Shown piece after piece: positions 32,610 to 42,152 of a stretch of DNA of 64,000 nt; positions within the stretch are counted from its first letter, which is position 1; each line of letters opens with the position of its first letter. This DNA comes from an uncultured Mediterraneibacter sp. Its GTDB lineage: Bacteria > Bacillota > Clostridia > Lachnospirales > Lachnospiraceae. Where the stretch lies: NCBI RefSeq assembly GCF_944377805.1, contig NZ_CALWFZ010000007.1, positions 43,603 to 107,602 on the forward strand. The letters run 5' to 3'. The translations under genes were made by a program, and so were the position numbers. Below the pieces are notes generated by a model. The model saw only the letters and a list, made by a program, of their open reading frames with translations, had not been told where the DNA came from and did not search any database.

Positions 32610-33158
32610 TTATTCCTGCATTACAGTCAGAATCATGCGCGCAGTCTCCGCCATATCGTTTCCGCTCTCCATACTCGTCTTCTGCACATAGCGGTGTGCC
32701 TCATCCTCGGACATATGATTGCGTTCCATAAGAAGAGCCTTGGCCTGGTCAATGACCTGTCTGTCACCTTCATTTCTCATCCTGCCCCTCTGCCGCCGCT
32801 TTCTCCGCCGCCTTTCCTGCGACTGCTGCATCATCTCGACAGTATTTACAAGATCATATACTTTGATCGGCATGGAAAGCCCCACCACACCGTCCGGAAG
32901 GCCTTCCGCCCATTGCCGGGCGGAGGCGAGCAGAAGGATTTGGAATCCCCCCGGCAGATATTCTCTCAGCTGCGTGTAGTGCATATCCTGCATCCGGTCC
33001 GGACACACGACAATGCCCTCATTCCACGTCTCGGCATATTGAAGTACTTTTGCGCCCGTCTGGCAGACAGCAGACACTTCGAGCCCGGCTTTTACAAATA
33101 TATTACGGATATTCACTGCATTTTCCCGCTTTGAAAACGCAATTATTATATTCGTCAA
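32610..33158 (-). CDS. ANTAR-domain antitermination regulator next to glnA
   Basis: 182 residues. The N-terminal half is receiver-like but lacks a clear phospho-acceptor pattern. An unusual Arg/Lys-rich stretch (RRRRKRRQRGRMR) lies at about 117-129, then an ANTAR domain at about 130-180 (IDQAKALLMERNHMSEDEAH). ANTAR proteins bind RNA hairpins and prevent termination. In Clostridium saccharobutylicum an equivalent regulator (NitR) lies just after glnA, so control of nitrogen genes is the likely role. Confidence 0.88.
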   Translation of the reverse strand: MTNIIIAFSKRENAVNIRNIFVKAGLEVSAVCQTGAKVLQYAETWNEGIVVCPDRMQDMHYTQLREYLPGGFQILLLASARQWAEGLPDGVVGLSMPIKVYDLVNTVEMMQQSQERRRRKRRQRGRMRNEGDRQVIDQAKALLMERNHMSEDEAHRYVQKTSMESGNDMAETARMILTVMQE

Positions 33159-33195
33159 ACCAGTCTCACCTCCTGCTGTCTGCTATATATTCGTG

Positions 33196-34527
33196 TTATA
33201 CCTTATAGAGATAGTTTTCAATCTCCCAGTCGGTCACTTGCATGGAATACTCTTTATACTCTCTTCTGTGCGCCTTGATGATCTTATGCGCCAGATCCTT
33301 CCCCAGCACTTTCAGGATCAGTTCATCTTTCTCCAGTTCATCCACCGCATCCTTCAGAGATCTCGGAAGTTCCTGCACGCCCAGTTCGTTCCTTCGCTCC
33401 GGCGTCATCTTCTGGATATTCTCATCAATGCACTTCGGCGGCATGATCCGGTTCTCGATCCCATCCAGCCCTGCCATGAGCAGCACCGCCAGAGCAAGAT
33501 ACGGGTTCGCCGTGGCATCCGGACTGCGAAGCTCAATTCTCGTGTTTTCTCCGCGCCCTTCCGGCACTCGGATCAGCGGTCCTCTCGTCTTAGACGACCA
33601 TCCCATATAGACCGGAGCCTCATATCCGGGCACAAAACGCTTGTAAGAATTGACCGTAGGATTTGTAATGCATGTGATTGCCTTCATATGCTTCATAAGA
33701 CCACCGATGAAATAATATCCTTCCCGGCTCAGGCCGTTTACATCCTCCTTACTCTGGAAGATATTCACGTCTCCCCGGTTCAATGACAAATTGATGTGCA
33801 TACCCGAACCGTACATCTCACTGCGTGGTTTGGGCATAAAAGTAGCATGGAGGCCATGCCGTTTCGCAATAGTCTTCACTACCATTTTAAATGTCATAAG
33901 ATTGTCCGCCGTCACAAGAGCCTCGTCATAGCGGAAGTCGATCTCGTGCTGGGCCGGAGCGATCTCATGATGGGAAGAGAGGATCTCAAATCCCATGTCC
34001 TCCAGAGTAAGTACCATATCTCTTCTTGCGTTCTCTCCAAGGTCCACCGGGCCCACATCGAAGTAGCCCCCTTTTTCATGGGTTACCGTAGTAGGCAGTC
34101 CGTCATCATCGGTGTGAAACAGGAAAAACTCGCACTCCGGTCCGGCATTGAGCGTATATCCCAGTTTTGCCGCATACGCGATCGCCCTTTTCAGAACATA
34201 TCTGGGATCCACCTCGTAGGGCGTTCCATCTGTGCGGTAAACATCACAGATCAGCCGGGCCACTTTCCCCTGCTGAGGACGCCACGGAAAGATCTCAAAC
34301 GTGCTCAGATCAGGATAGAGATACATATCCGAATCCTCCTCGCCCGAGAGGCCGTCCAGAGAAGAAACATCAAACATACAGCGATTGTCCAGCGCCTTTT
34401 CAAGCTGACTTACGGTAACCGCCATGTTTTTCATCGTTCCGAAAATATCTGTGAACTGGAGACGGATAAAGGCGACGTCTTCATCTTCCACAAGCCGCAG
34501 AATATCTTCTCTTGTGTAATTATGCAT
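33196..34527 (-). CDS. glnA: Glutamine synthetase, type I
   Basis: About 443 residues, the shorter Gram-positive GSI-alpha length. Joins ammonia to glutamate. Metal and substrate motifs: ECEFFLF, HHEIAPAQHEIDFRY, PKPRSEMYGSGMHIN, NPTVNSYKRFVPGYEAP and the C-terminal RVPEGRG-ENTRIELRSPD. The ATG at 34527 has GGAGG nine bases upstream; an upstream in-frame start would add a non-homologous stretch across the terminator. A promoter and terminator hairpin precede it. Confidence 0.96.
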   Translation of the reverse strand: MHNYTREDILRLVEDEDVAFIRLQFTDIFGTMKNMAVTVSQLEKALDNRCMFDVSSLDGLSGEEDSDMYLYPDLSTFEIFPWRPQQGKVARLICDVYRTDGTPYEVDPRYVLKRAIAYAAKLGYTLNAGPECEFFLFHTDDDGLPTTVTHEKGGYFDVGPVDLGENARRDMVLTLEDMGFEILSSHHEIAPAQHEIDFRYDEALVTADNLMTFKMVVKTIAKRHGLHATFMPKPRSEMYGSGMHINLSLNRGDVNIFQSKEDVNGLSREGYYFIGGLMKHMKAITCITNPTVNSYKRFVPGYEAPVYMGWSSKTRGPLIRVPEGRGENTRIELRSPDATANPYLALAVLLMAGLDGIENRIMPPKCIDENIQKMTPERRNELGVQELPRSLKDAVDELEKDELILKVLGKDLAHKIIKAHRREYKEYSMQVTDWEIENYLYKV

Positions 34528-34565
34528 AAAATGAAACCTCCTTTTCATTTTGTCCGTTAAGAGAA

Positions 34566-34597
34566 AAGGGCGTTCTCCTCCTAGAGGAAACGCCCTT
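34566..34597 (-). terminator. Terminator-like hairpin in the glnA leader
   Basis: On the minus strand AAGGGCGTT pairs with AACGCCCTT with CCTC-TA-GGAGG on top, then TTTTCTCTT. It starts about 10 bases after the expected transcription start, so it can only serve if read-through is controlled. Confidence 0.7.
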
Positions 34598-34609
34598 GTT
34601 TCGTCATTC

Positions 34610-34638
34610 ATTATATCTTCTGACTGCCAAAATGTCAA
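34610..34638 (-). promoter_or_regulatory. Consensus sigma-A promoter of glnA
   Basis: On the minus strand: TTGACA (34633-34638), a 17-base spacer, TATAAT (34610-34615). The -35 box overlaps the stop codon of the GH13 gene. Confidence 0.85.
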
Positions 34639-36587
34639 TTTACTTTCCGGGATCTGGTCCTACCTGCCCCCCCCTTCATCCAAAGGAATCCCCATCCGGG
34701 CAGTTCCACCGTATCGATCATCTTGGTCTGTCCGCTCAGAAGATCTGTGTATTCCGCCGCCTCAGGCATCCAGACCGTTTTGACGTTGTCGCTGAAGTTA
34801 AAGACCGCATGAAGCTCCTCGTCTTCTGTGACGCGCACAACCCAAAGGATGGACTGATCGCTGTAGTCTTTCGTGTGCACCGGGGCGTCTGCGTTAAATA
34901 CCGGTTCGCTTCGTCTGATCTTCTCAAGTCTTTCAAGTCCATTGAAGATCCCGCCCTGAACGCTGGACTTATCCCCGATATTGTCCACCAGCTCCCAGCA
35001 GAATTTCCCTCTGTGTATATAGCGGGAATCCGGTGCCTTATCCGGGTCATCCTTGTATGTGTAATCATTGACCTGTCCGATCTCATCACCACTGTAGAGC
35101 ATCGGGATACCAGACTGTGTGAACATGTACGCATGAAGCATGAGATCCTTGCGGATCGCCTGTTCCATCTTCTCTTTGTCCCGCTCGAATCCCGCGCTCT
35201 CCACACCACACATAGACGCTGTCGTGGCACAAAACCTGGCGTCTCCGGTTACCGGATCCTCGTTGTAGAGTTCCCCGCGGCTTACGCTCCCTTCGGTCTT
35301 TCCCTGGAAGTAATCATTCAGATATTTCTTGTGGGGCACTTCCTTCATGCCCCAGTCGCTGAGAGTACCATAGTCCAGCCCCCAGCCTATATCGTCGTGG
35401 CATCTCAGATAATTAAGAAATGTGTACTCCCTTGGCAGAGCACAGACAATATCCATCTGCTTTCTCAGAAGACGGATGTCTCTCGTAGCCACGGTATTCC
35501 ATGTGGTAGCCATAGTCGTCACATTGTAGAGCATATGGCACTCCGGCTTCTCGACAGTACCAAAGTAAGGCGCCACTTTATCCGGCTCCATAACCACCTC
35601 TCCAAGCAGCACAATCCCCGGGCAGACGATCTCCCCGATCATGCGCATCATGCGGACGATAGTATGTACCTGGGGAAGGTTCCTGCAGTTCGTGCCCAGT
35701 TCCTTCCAGATATAAGGCACCGCGTCGATGCGGATGATGTCCATCCCCTGGTTCGCAAGATAGAGAAAGTTGTACATCATCTCATTAAACACCCGCGGAT
35801 TCCGATAATTCAGATCCCACTGATAAGGATAAAAGGTAGTCATCACATAATGTTTCAGATCGGGCAGATAAGTAAAGTTTCCCGGCGCGGTCGTCGGGAA
35901 TACCTGGGGAACTGTCTTCTCATATTCCCGAGGGATCGCCGGGTCATCGTAGAAGAAGTAACGGCTCATGTATTCCCCATCTCCCTGACGCGCCCGTTTC
36001 GCCCATTCATGGTCTTCCGATGTGTGATTCATTACAAAATCCATGCACAGACTGATGCCTCTGTCATGGCATTGTTCTGCCAGGGCCGAGAGATCTTCCA
36101 TTGTTCCCAGATCCGGCTTCACCTTCCGGAAATCAGCGACAGCGTATCCTCCGTCCGACCTGCCCTTCGGTGAGTCGAGGAAGGGCATCAGATGGATGTA
36201 GTTGACATTGCATTTCTCAAGATACGAAAGCTTATCACCAACACCCTTAATATTTCCCGCAAAATTGTCAATGTACATCATCATGCCCAGCATTTCACGC
36301 CCTCGGTACCACTCGCTCTTCTTCTCGCGCTCGGCATCCAGTTTTTTCAGTTTTCCGTTTCGCTGGTCATAGTACTGCTTCATCTGCCCGCACAGTTCGG
36401 CAAACATTGCGTCGTTCCCGTACAGTTCCATATAGAGCCATCTCAGCTCATCGTGATGACGGGCAAGCCGCTCCTGAAAGACTGCGTCTTCCCGCTTTTT
36501 TGCCGCGGCCGCTTTTGTTGCGACCGTTTTGGGGGCAGCCGTTTTTCTCGCAGCTGCCTTTGCCGTGTTTTTCACCCGTTTCGCCAT
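34635..36587 (-). CDS. GH13 amylosucrase-like alpha-glucosyl enzyme
   Basis: 650 residues. Splits sucrose and either transfers or releases glucose. GH13 subfamily 4 features: GGYAVADFRKV, MDFVMNHTSEDHEWA, catalytic Asp in IIRIDAVPYIWKELG, acid Glu in LLGEVVMEPDKV, Asp in LRCHDDIGWGL, and DSRYIHRG matching the sucrose-binding Arg of amylosucrase. The first 30 residues are an odd Lys/Ala-rich tail (AKRVKNTAKAAARKTAAPKT...), like bacterial histone-H1-type tails and not part of the enzyme fold. It follows the GH36 gene, from which it would receive sucrose. Confidence 0.86.
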   Translation of the reverse strand: MAKRVKNTAKAAARKTAAPKTVATKAAAAKKREDAVFQERLARHHDELRWLYMELYGNDAMFAELCGQMKQYYDQRNGKLKKLDAEREKKSEWYRGREMLGMMMYIDNFAGNIKGVGDKLSYLEKCNVNYIHLMPFLDSPKGRSDGGYAVADFRKVKPDLGTMEDLSALAEQCHDRGISLCMDFVMNHTSEDHEWAKRARQGDGEYMSRYFFYDDPAIPREYEKTVPQVFPTTAPGNFTYLPDLKHYVMTTFYPYQWDLNYRNPRVFNEMMYNFLYLANQGMDIIRIDAVPYIWKELGTNCRNLPQVHTIVRMMRMIGEIVCPGIVLLGEVVMEPDKVAPYFGTVEKPECHMLYNVTTMATTWNTVATRDIRLLRKQMDIVCALPREYTFLNYLRCHDDIGWGLDYGTLSDWGMKEVPHKKYLNDYFQGKTEGSVSRGELYNEDPVTGDARFCATTASMCGVESAGFERDKEKMEQAIRKDLMLHAYMFTQSGIPMLYSGDEIGQVNDYTYKDDPDKAPDSRYIHRGKFCWELVDNIGDKSSVQGGIFNGLERLEKIRRSEPVFNADAPVHTKDYSDQSILWVVRVTEDEELHAVFNFSDNVKTVWMPEAAEYTDLLSGQTKMIDTVELPGWGFLWMKGGAGRTRSRKVN

Positions 36588-36608
36588 CCGTCCAGTCCCC
36601 CGTTCTTA

Positions 36609-38792
36609 CTATTCTTCACACACAAAATGCCACTGATATGCCTGATATTCGCCCTCTAATACCGGCTTCGGTATTCCTGCCTCGCGAAGAGCTGTACTGT
36701 TATAGACCTGTCCGCTCTCCGTATCACGGTACATCGTATTCTCTTTGAGTCCTTTAACTTTAATATAATCCACAGTCATGTTAGCATGCTTCTTGATACC
36801 TACGACCTGCACAAGCGCTTCTTTCTGATCCTCGGAGACAAACTCCCATGCCCCCTGATTATCCGTCTGAGGATTCGTCAGACGGTAATAGTGTCCGGTC
36901 TGCACAAGGGATGCGTACTTTTTATATTCCTCAATCTGCCGGCGGATCTCAGCTTTCTCCTCTTCACTGAGCTCGTTTAAGTTCAGTTCATATCCGAATG
37001 TTCCCGCCATCGCTACCATGCCTCTGGTCTTTAAAGGCGTAATCCTTCCGGTCTGATGGTTCGGTGATGCGGAGACGTGAGCTCCCACCGAAGACGCCGG
37101 ATAGATAAAGGAAGTTCCGTACTGAATCTCCAGACGATCGATAGGATCGGTGTTATCACTGCACCAGATCTGAGGCGTATAGTAGAGCATGCCCGCGTCA
37201 AAGCGTCCGCCTCCACCGCTGCATCCTTCGATCAGAATGTTCGGATATCTGTTTACAAGGCGCTCCAGGAAATCATAAAGGCCGAGCACATAGTCATGGA
37301 GCACTCTTCCCTGACTGTCAGCCGTAGCAGAATAGATATCCGCCAGACTCCGGTTCATGTCCCATTTTACATATTCCACATTGCCCTGATCCAAAACTCC
37401 GCAGATCTGTTCATAGATATAGTCCACTACTTCTTTTCTGGAAAAGTCCAGCACAAGCTGATACCTTGAACGGTTGGGACGACGGCCCGGTATCACGAAT
37501 GCCCAGTCAGGATGCTCCCTGTAGAGATCGCTGTCCTCATTTACCATCTCCGGTTCAATCCAGATACCGAATTTCAACCCCATGTCGTTGACTCTGCTGA
37601 TCAGTTCACCCAGAGTACAGCCCAGTTTCTCCTCATTGACTTTCCAGTCGCCCAGACCTCTGAGTTCACTGTCCCGGTTTCCAAACCAGCCGTCATCCAT
37701 GACGAACATCTCGATCCCCAGATCGGCGGCCTGTTTTGCAAGTTTTAAGAGGCTCTCTCCTGTGAAGTCAAAGTAGGACGCCTCCCAGCTGTTGAGAAGA
37801 ATCGGTCGTACAGTCTCTTTATATTTTCCTCGGCATAGGTGGGTGCGTATACAGCGATGGAAGTTCTGGGAGAGCTTTCCAAGACCTTCGGAAGAATAAC
37901 TCATCATAACCTCCGGAGACTGGAACTCCTCCCCGGCACTTAACGGATAGGCGAACTGTTCCTCAGAAAATCCCATCAGCACGCGAGTCTGATAGTACTG
38001 ATCTTTCCCGGCTTCACTCTGAAATCCCCCGCTGTAGACAAACGCAAGGGAGTAGCATCCTCCGGAATCCTCTGTGGCGTCGTGTTCCGCCACAATCACC
38101 GCCGGATTATACTGGTGACTGGATGTTCCTCTCAGGCTTCCGATCTTGGATACGCCGTGTCCGATCGGTATTCTCTGGCAGTTTCTCTCCATAGCATGCC
38201 GTCCGTAGAATGTAATAAAGTCATAGTCTCCGCCTACCATTTCGAGACACGCGGGCATCAGTTTTTTCACAGAGATATGGCCTTCGCTGGCATTGATGAT
38301 TCTGACGCTTCTCGTGATCACATCATATTCCGGCAGGACTCCGTACAGAAGAACAGCCTTCACACCGGTCACCCTGTCTACAAGAACAACCTCCAGAGTC
38401 TGGGCCTCTTCCGTATCTGCATACACAGCCGGCAGACCTTTGAGCGAATATTTTCCTTCCCGGATACTGTGGCTGTCGTATCTGAAATCGCTGCTGTATG
38501 TCCGGTCCGTGTTCTTGATAATGCACGCCGGCGTACGGTAATCGCCTGTTCCAAGGGAAGGGAATTCCTGCGGAAGAGCATCCATAGAATACGTCTTATC
38601 CGTTCCCGCGTCATAGGGATTGCCTGAAAATCCCCGGTCATAATAAGTCAGCAGATAGTCCATACAGCCTTCCGCACGCTTCCCATAGTATAAGTGGAGC
38701 AGAAAGCCATACCTGTCGATCTGCATCTGATAGGTTGTATTCTTTGTATGCAAAGAAATCGTCCTGTGTTTTTCATTAAAAACTATACTCAT
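36609..38792 (-). CDS. GH36 alpha-galactosidase
   Basis: 727 residues, no signal peptide, so it acts in the cytoplasm on imported raffinose, stachyose or melibiose. The nucleophile Asp lies in YVKWDMNRSL and the acid/base Asp in QIWCSDNTDPIDR; GCSGGGGRFD and FVMDDGWFG are GH36 signatures. It matches the tetrameric AgaA/RafA type by length. It follows the ABC importer genes after a 133-base gap holding a hairpin that could lower its expression relative to the importer. Confidence 0.95.
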   Translation of the reverse strand: MSIVFNEKHRTISLHTKNTTYQMQIDRYGFLLHLYYGKRAEGCMDYLLTYYDRGFSGNPYDAGTDKTYSMDALPQEFPSLGTGDYRTPACIIKNTDRTYSSDFRYDSHSIREGKYSLKGLPAVYADTEEAQTLEVVLVDRVTGVKAVLLYGVLPEYDVITRSVRIINASEGHISVKKLMPACLEMVGGDYDFITFYGRHAMERNCQRIPIGHGVSKIGSLRGTSSHQYNPAVIVAEHDATEDSGGCYSLAFVYSGGFQSEAGKDQYYQTRVLMGFSEEQFAYPLSAGEEFQSPEVMMSYSSEGLGKLSQNFHRCIRTHLCRGKYKETVRPILLNSWEASYFDFTGESLLKLAKQAADLGIEMFVMDDGWFGNRDSELRGLGDWKVNEEKLGCTLGELISRVNDMGLKFGIWIEPEMVNEDSDLYREHPDWAFVIPGRRPNRSRYQLVLDFSRKEVVDYIYEQICGVLDQGNVEYVKWDMNRSLADIYSATADSQGRVLHDYVLGLYDFLERLVNRYPNILIEGCSGGGGRFDAGMLYYTPQIWCSDNTDPIDRLEIQYGTSFIYPASSVGAHVSASPNHQTGRITPLKTRGMVAMAGTFGYELNLNELSEEEKAEIRRQIEEYKKYASLVQTGHYYRLTNPQTDNQGAWEFVSEDQKEALVQVVGIKKHANMTVDYIKVKGLKENTMYRDTESGQVYNSTALREAGIPKPVLEGEYQAYQWHFVCEE

Positions 38793-38853
38793 ATTAATTC
38801 TCTCCCTGATCTGTAATATAAACTCCGCCGGCAGAGCCAGCCGATCTCATGCA

Positions 38854-38894
38854 AAGGCGGGTTTATGTACTGACTCTGTACACAGACCCGCCTT
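38854..38894 (-). terminator. Hairpin between the sugar importer and alpha-galactosidase
   Basis: AAGGCGGGT (38854-38862) pairs with ACCCGCCTT (38886-38894), with GTAC/GTAC inside. The U-run is only TTT, so partial termination or mRNA stabilisation is plausible. Confidence 0.5.
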
Positions 38895-38925
38895 AAAACA
38901 GATGCGCCAAAGCATCTGAGCTTAT

Positions 38926-39768
38926 TTACTTGACAGCGCCGTTTACCACACCGTTGATGATCTGTTTCTGGCAGATTACATAGAATATGATAATCGGGAT
39001 CAGCGCCAGCAGATACGATGCGAACGCCAGGTTATAGTTCGTTCCGAACTGTGTCTGGAATGTCAGCTGTGCCAGCGGAAGAGTGTTTTGTCCGCTTCCC
39101 GCCATAATAACCAGCGGCGTCATAACATCATTCCATACAGCCAGCGCGGTAATAACCGCCACCGTGGCATGCATCGGCTTCATAATCGGGAAGATGATCT
39201 TCCAGAAAGTCCGCCATGTACTTGCGCCGTCCACTCTTGCTGCTTCTTCAAGCGCGATCGGTATATTTACAAGATAGCCTGTATACAGAAGTAAATTCAT
39301 CGGCATATAGAATACCACATAAAGGAGAATAACACCAGCCCAATTTGCAAGATGCATCTCCGCCGTCTGTTTTGCCAGAGGCATCATCAGAATCGCGAAC
39401 GGCACGAACATACCGCTTACAATAAACAGATACACAAAATTATACCATTTGCTGTGGCCTTTGTTTCTCCCGACAGCGTATCCCATCAGTGAGTGAAGCA
39501 GGATGCTGAGCACTACGGTCATAACCGTCACCAGCAGACTGTTTCCAAGAGAATGCCAGAAATCCGTCACTTCCATCGCCTGAGCAAAGTTGCTTAGGCT
39601 CCATGTCTCCGGCAGAGAAAGGATTCCTGATATACTCGTCGTCATCTCCGACGGCTGTTTAAACGCGATAACAATAGCCATATACAGAGGGAATGCTATC
39701 GTAAGCAGCCCGATAAACAGAAGGATCGTAATCGGCCAGTTTACTCTTGCTTTCATTTTCTCATACAT
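38926..39768 (-). CDS. msmG: Sugar ABC transporter permease, MsmG type
   Basis: 280 residues with six helices. The EAA loop EEAARVDGASTWRTFWKIIFPI binds the ATPase. Pairs with the MsmF-type permease, whose stop overlaps its start. No ATPase gene is in the cluster, so a shared MsmK-type ATPase elsewhere is expected, as in other Firmicutes sugar importers. Confidence 0.9.
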   Translation of the reverse strand: MYEKMKARVNWPITILLFIGLLTIAFPLYMAIVIAFKQPSEMTTSISGILSLPETWSLSNFAQAMEVTDFWHSLGNSLLVTVMTVVLSILLHSLMGYAVGRNKGHSKWYNFVYLFIVSGMFVPFAILMMPLAKQTAEMHLANWAGVILLYVVFYMPMNLLLYTGYLVNIPIALEEAARVDGASTWRTFWKIIFPIMKPMHATVAVITALAVWNDVMTPLVIMAGSGQNTLPLAQLTFQTQFGTNYNLAFASYLLALIPIIIFYVICQKQIINGVVNGAVK

Positions 39769-40640
39769 TATAACTGTTCCTCCTTCCTGCTCGATATGGA
39801 CATCTGTGCCACAGAGATCACTACAATCACAATAAAGAATACAACCGCGTTAGCACTCTGATAGCCGAAACTTCCACCCTCCATACCATTCTGGTAAATG
39901 AGGTAGGAAATGGACTCTGTGCTCTGCGCAGGGCCTCCCTGTGTCATCGCCATGATCTGGTCAAACACCATCAGAAAGTTCTTTACACAGAGAACCATGT
40001 TGATCGTAAAGAAAGGAATGATAAGAGGGAAGGTCAGGTATCTGAACTTCTTCCATCCGGTAGCTCCGTCAAGGTCTCCCGCCTCATATACGTCCTCCGG
40101 CACTGTCTGCAGACCGGAAATGTAGATAATCGTGTTCATGGCGATATTCTGCCATGCACACACAACTACAATGGCAATCCACGCCAGGCTTGTGCTGGAT
40201 AACAGACTGGTGCTTAAAGTCTCGCTTCCGATCATCTTTCCGAGTTCCGGAAGAATATAGGTGAAAATATACTGGAAAATATATCCCACAACCAGCGCGC
40301 CCAGTACGTTCGGTACGAAATAAGCCGCTCTCAGGAATGTCTTTCCTTTAATCTTGCTGTTTAATCCAAGCGCAAGGATCAGACTGATCACATTGGTCAC
40401 GATGGTAGCTGCGATCGCAAGCTTAATCGTGAACAGATATGAGTTGCCGATTCTGGGATCGGTGAACAGATCCATATAGTTTCTGAAGCCGACCCAGTCA
40501 TAGTCTCCAAATCCTTTGAAATTTGTAAAACTATAGATCACACCACGGATCAGCGGCACTGTGTTAAAGCATACAAACAGCGCCAGAATCGGTATCGTGA
40601 TCAGCATATAGGTTCGCTTGCTGTCATTTACTTTTTTCAT
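39768..40640 (-). CDS. msmF: Sugar ABC transporter permease, MsmF type
   Basis: 290 residues with six helices. The EAA-type motif is VPEDVYEAGDLDGATGWKKF. It would form the channel with MsmG for oligosaccharides delivered by the binding protein. It lies 17 bases after that gene. Confidence 0.9.
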   Translation of the reverse strand: MKKVNDSKRTYMLITIPILALFVCFNTVPLIRGVIYSFTNFKGFGDYDWVGFRNYMDLFTDPRIGNSYLFTIKLAIAATIVTNVISLILALGLNSKIKGKTFLRAAYFVPNVLGALVVGYIFQYIFTYILPELGKMIGSETLSTSLLSSTSLAWIAIVVVCAWQNIAMNTIIYISGLQTVPEDVYEAGDLDGATGWKKFRYLTFPLIIPFFTINMVLCVKNFLMVFDQIMAMTQGGPAQSTESISYLIYQNGMEGGSFGYQSANAVVFFIVIVVISVAQMSISSRKEEQL

Positions 40641-40657
40641 ATTTCCCCGCTCCTTTC

Positions 40658-41941
40658 CTACTCGGCAGTTCCGTGCTCTTCATTGTATTCCTGAACTTCA
40701 CGGATAATATCTCTGTTATATCTCTGCCAGCGTGTATCAAAATCACTCAGGAACGCGTCTACATCCCCGTTGATCAGGAACGTCTGGATCAGCGCGTCCG
40801 CCGCCATCTCAGACGGATAGTAATGATCCTGATAGTCCGTCATATTGCCCGACTCGATAAAGGACGTCATGCCGTCCACCTCTGATGCAAGCTGGAAATC
40901 GCCCGTCTTACACGGAATGGCATTCTGCGCGTCGACGTATGCCTGAATGTTGTCATCCTCCAGCAGGAAATCGATCACTTCCAGCGCCGCCTCCTTATTC
41001 TCGCACGCTTCCGTCACCGCAAACATCAGGTCAACACCTGAGTTCAGCGTGTTCTCAGCCGGATCTTCGTTGCCCGGCATTACGAATGAATCGATATTCA
41101 TATCCGGGTTTACGGACAGAATCTGGGGCACTGCGTAGCTTCCGATAGGGTACATCGCAGACTCGCCGTTGGCGAATGCTGTGCAGGCATCATTGTAGCC
41201 GTACGCAAACGGATCGTCCGGACCGTAACTTACCAGCTCAAGGCACTTCTCCGCCGTCTCACGATACTCGTCTGTAAAGGTGGTCTCGCCCGCATTGACG
41301 TTCCGACATGTATCTGACGGAGCAAGGCCTACCGCAAGAGCATTCCACGGCGCAAGACAGGTCCATGTATCACGGAATCCGAAATAGAACGGAAGTATCC
41401 CTTCCGCCTCAATATCCTGGCACAGGTCTATGAGCTCACTCCATGTCTCGGGAATCTCCCAGCCATGCTCCTCAAACAGATCTCTGTTATACAGAATTCC
41501 GGCAGCATTCGCCACATAGGGAACGCCATATGTACCGTCAGTCGGAACGATCTCCAGTGATTCAAGGATGTCTACATAGGTCGGGTTTATGTTCTGGAGT
41601 CCTTCATAGTCGGAAACATCTGCGAGAATACCCGCGTCAACATAATAAGAATAGTTAATGTCTCCTCCTATTCCGATGATGTCGGGATAATCCTCTCTGA
41701 TGAATCTCGTTCTCATGATCGTGCTGGCATCATTTGGAGAACTGATGGTCAGCCGGATGTTGTCGTGCGTCGCATTGAACTCATCTTCCACCTGATCGAA
41801 GTACGTCGCCGCTTCCGGCTTGTACTGAAGAATCTCAATCTCTGTCACGCCGTTGTCCTCGCCTGAACCGCACCCCGGAAGAACCAGAGCCGTGATCATC
41901 GATACCGCCAGTACCGCGCTGACCGCTCTTTTCTTTTTCAT
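40658..41941 (-). CDS. msmE: Sugar-binding lipoprotein, MsmE type
   Basis: 427 residues. Signal peptide with lipobox LPGC, lipidated Cys at residue 24. Family 1 extracellular solute-binding fold (EDEFNATHDNIRLTI, FYFGFRDTWTCLAPWNA, FANGESAMYPIGSYAV). It would capture raffinose-type sugars. It is first in the importer operon, divergent from the AraC regulator. Confidence 0.92.
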   Translation of the reverse strand: MKKKRAVSAVLAVSMITALVLPGCGSGEDNGVTEIEILQYKPEAATYFDQVEDEFNATHDNIRLTISSPNDASTIMRTRFIREDYPDIIGIGGDINYSYYVDAGILADVSDYEGLQNINPTYVDILESLEIVPTDGTYGVPYVANAAGILYNRDLFEEHGWEIPETWSELIDLCQDIEAEGILPFYFGFRDTWTCLAPWNALAVGLAPSDTCRNVNAGETTFTDEYRETAEKCLELVSYGPDDPFAYGYNDACTAFANGESAMYPIGSYAVPQILSVNPDMNIDSFVMPGNEDPAENTLNSGVDLMFAVTEACENKEAALEVIDFLLEDDNIQAYVDAQNAIPCKTGDFQLASEVDGMTSFIESGNMTDYQDHYYPSEMAADALIQTFLINGDVDAFLSDFDTRWQRYNRDIIREVQEYNEEHGTAE

Positions 41942-41984
41942 AATTACTTCAGCTCCTTCCTTTAGCTTTTCCGCTTATAAAACG

Positions 41985-42013
41985 ATTATAATATCGCAAA
42001 ATGCATCTGAAAA
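41985..42013 (-). promoter_or_regulatory. Predicted promoter of the sugar importer operon
   Basis: On the minus strand: TTTTCA (42008-42013, weak), a 17-base spacer, TATAAT (41985-41990). A weak -35 box suits an activator-dependent promoter. A TATAAT for the AraC gene lies at 42099-42104. Confidence 0.5.
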
Positions 42014-42152
42014 TATCTGTGTTTTCCGTGTTTTATACCAAAATGCAACTTATATGTGATTTATGCGAAGTCACATCGCATTTAGGTATATTTTGAGGTA
42101 TAATCTTTACATCGACCACAAAACAACGCACAAAAAAGCGAGGAAAACTTCT

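Noticed and set aside
34596-36173. 525-residue plus-strand ORF opposite the GH13 gene
   Set aside because: Lies entirely on the antisense of a clear GH13 enzyme apart from its start region; Ser/His/Arg-rich composition typical of shadow frames.
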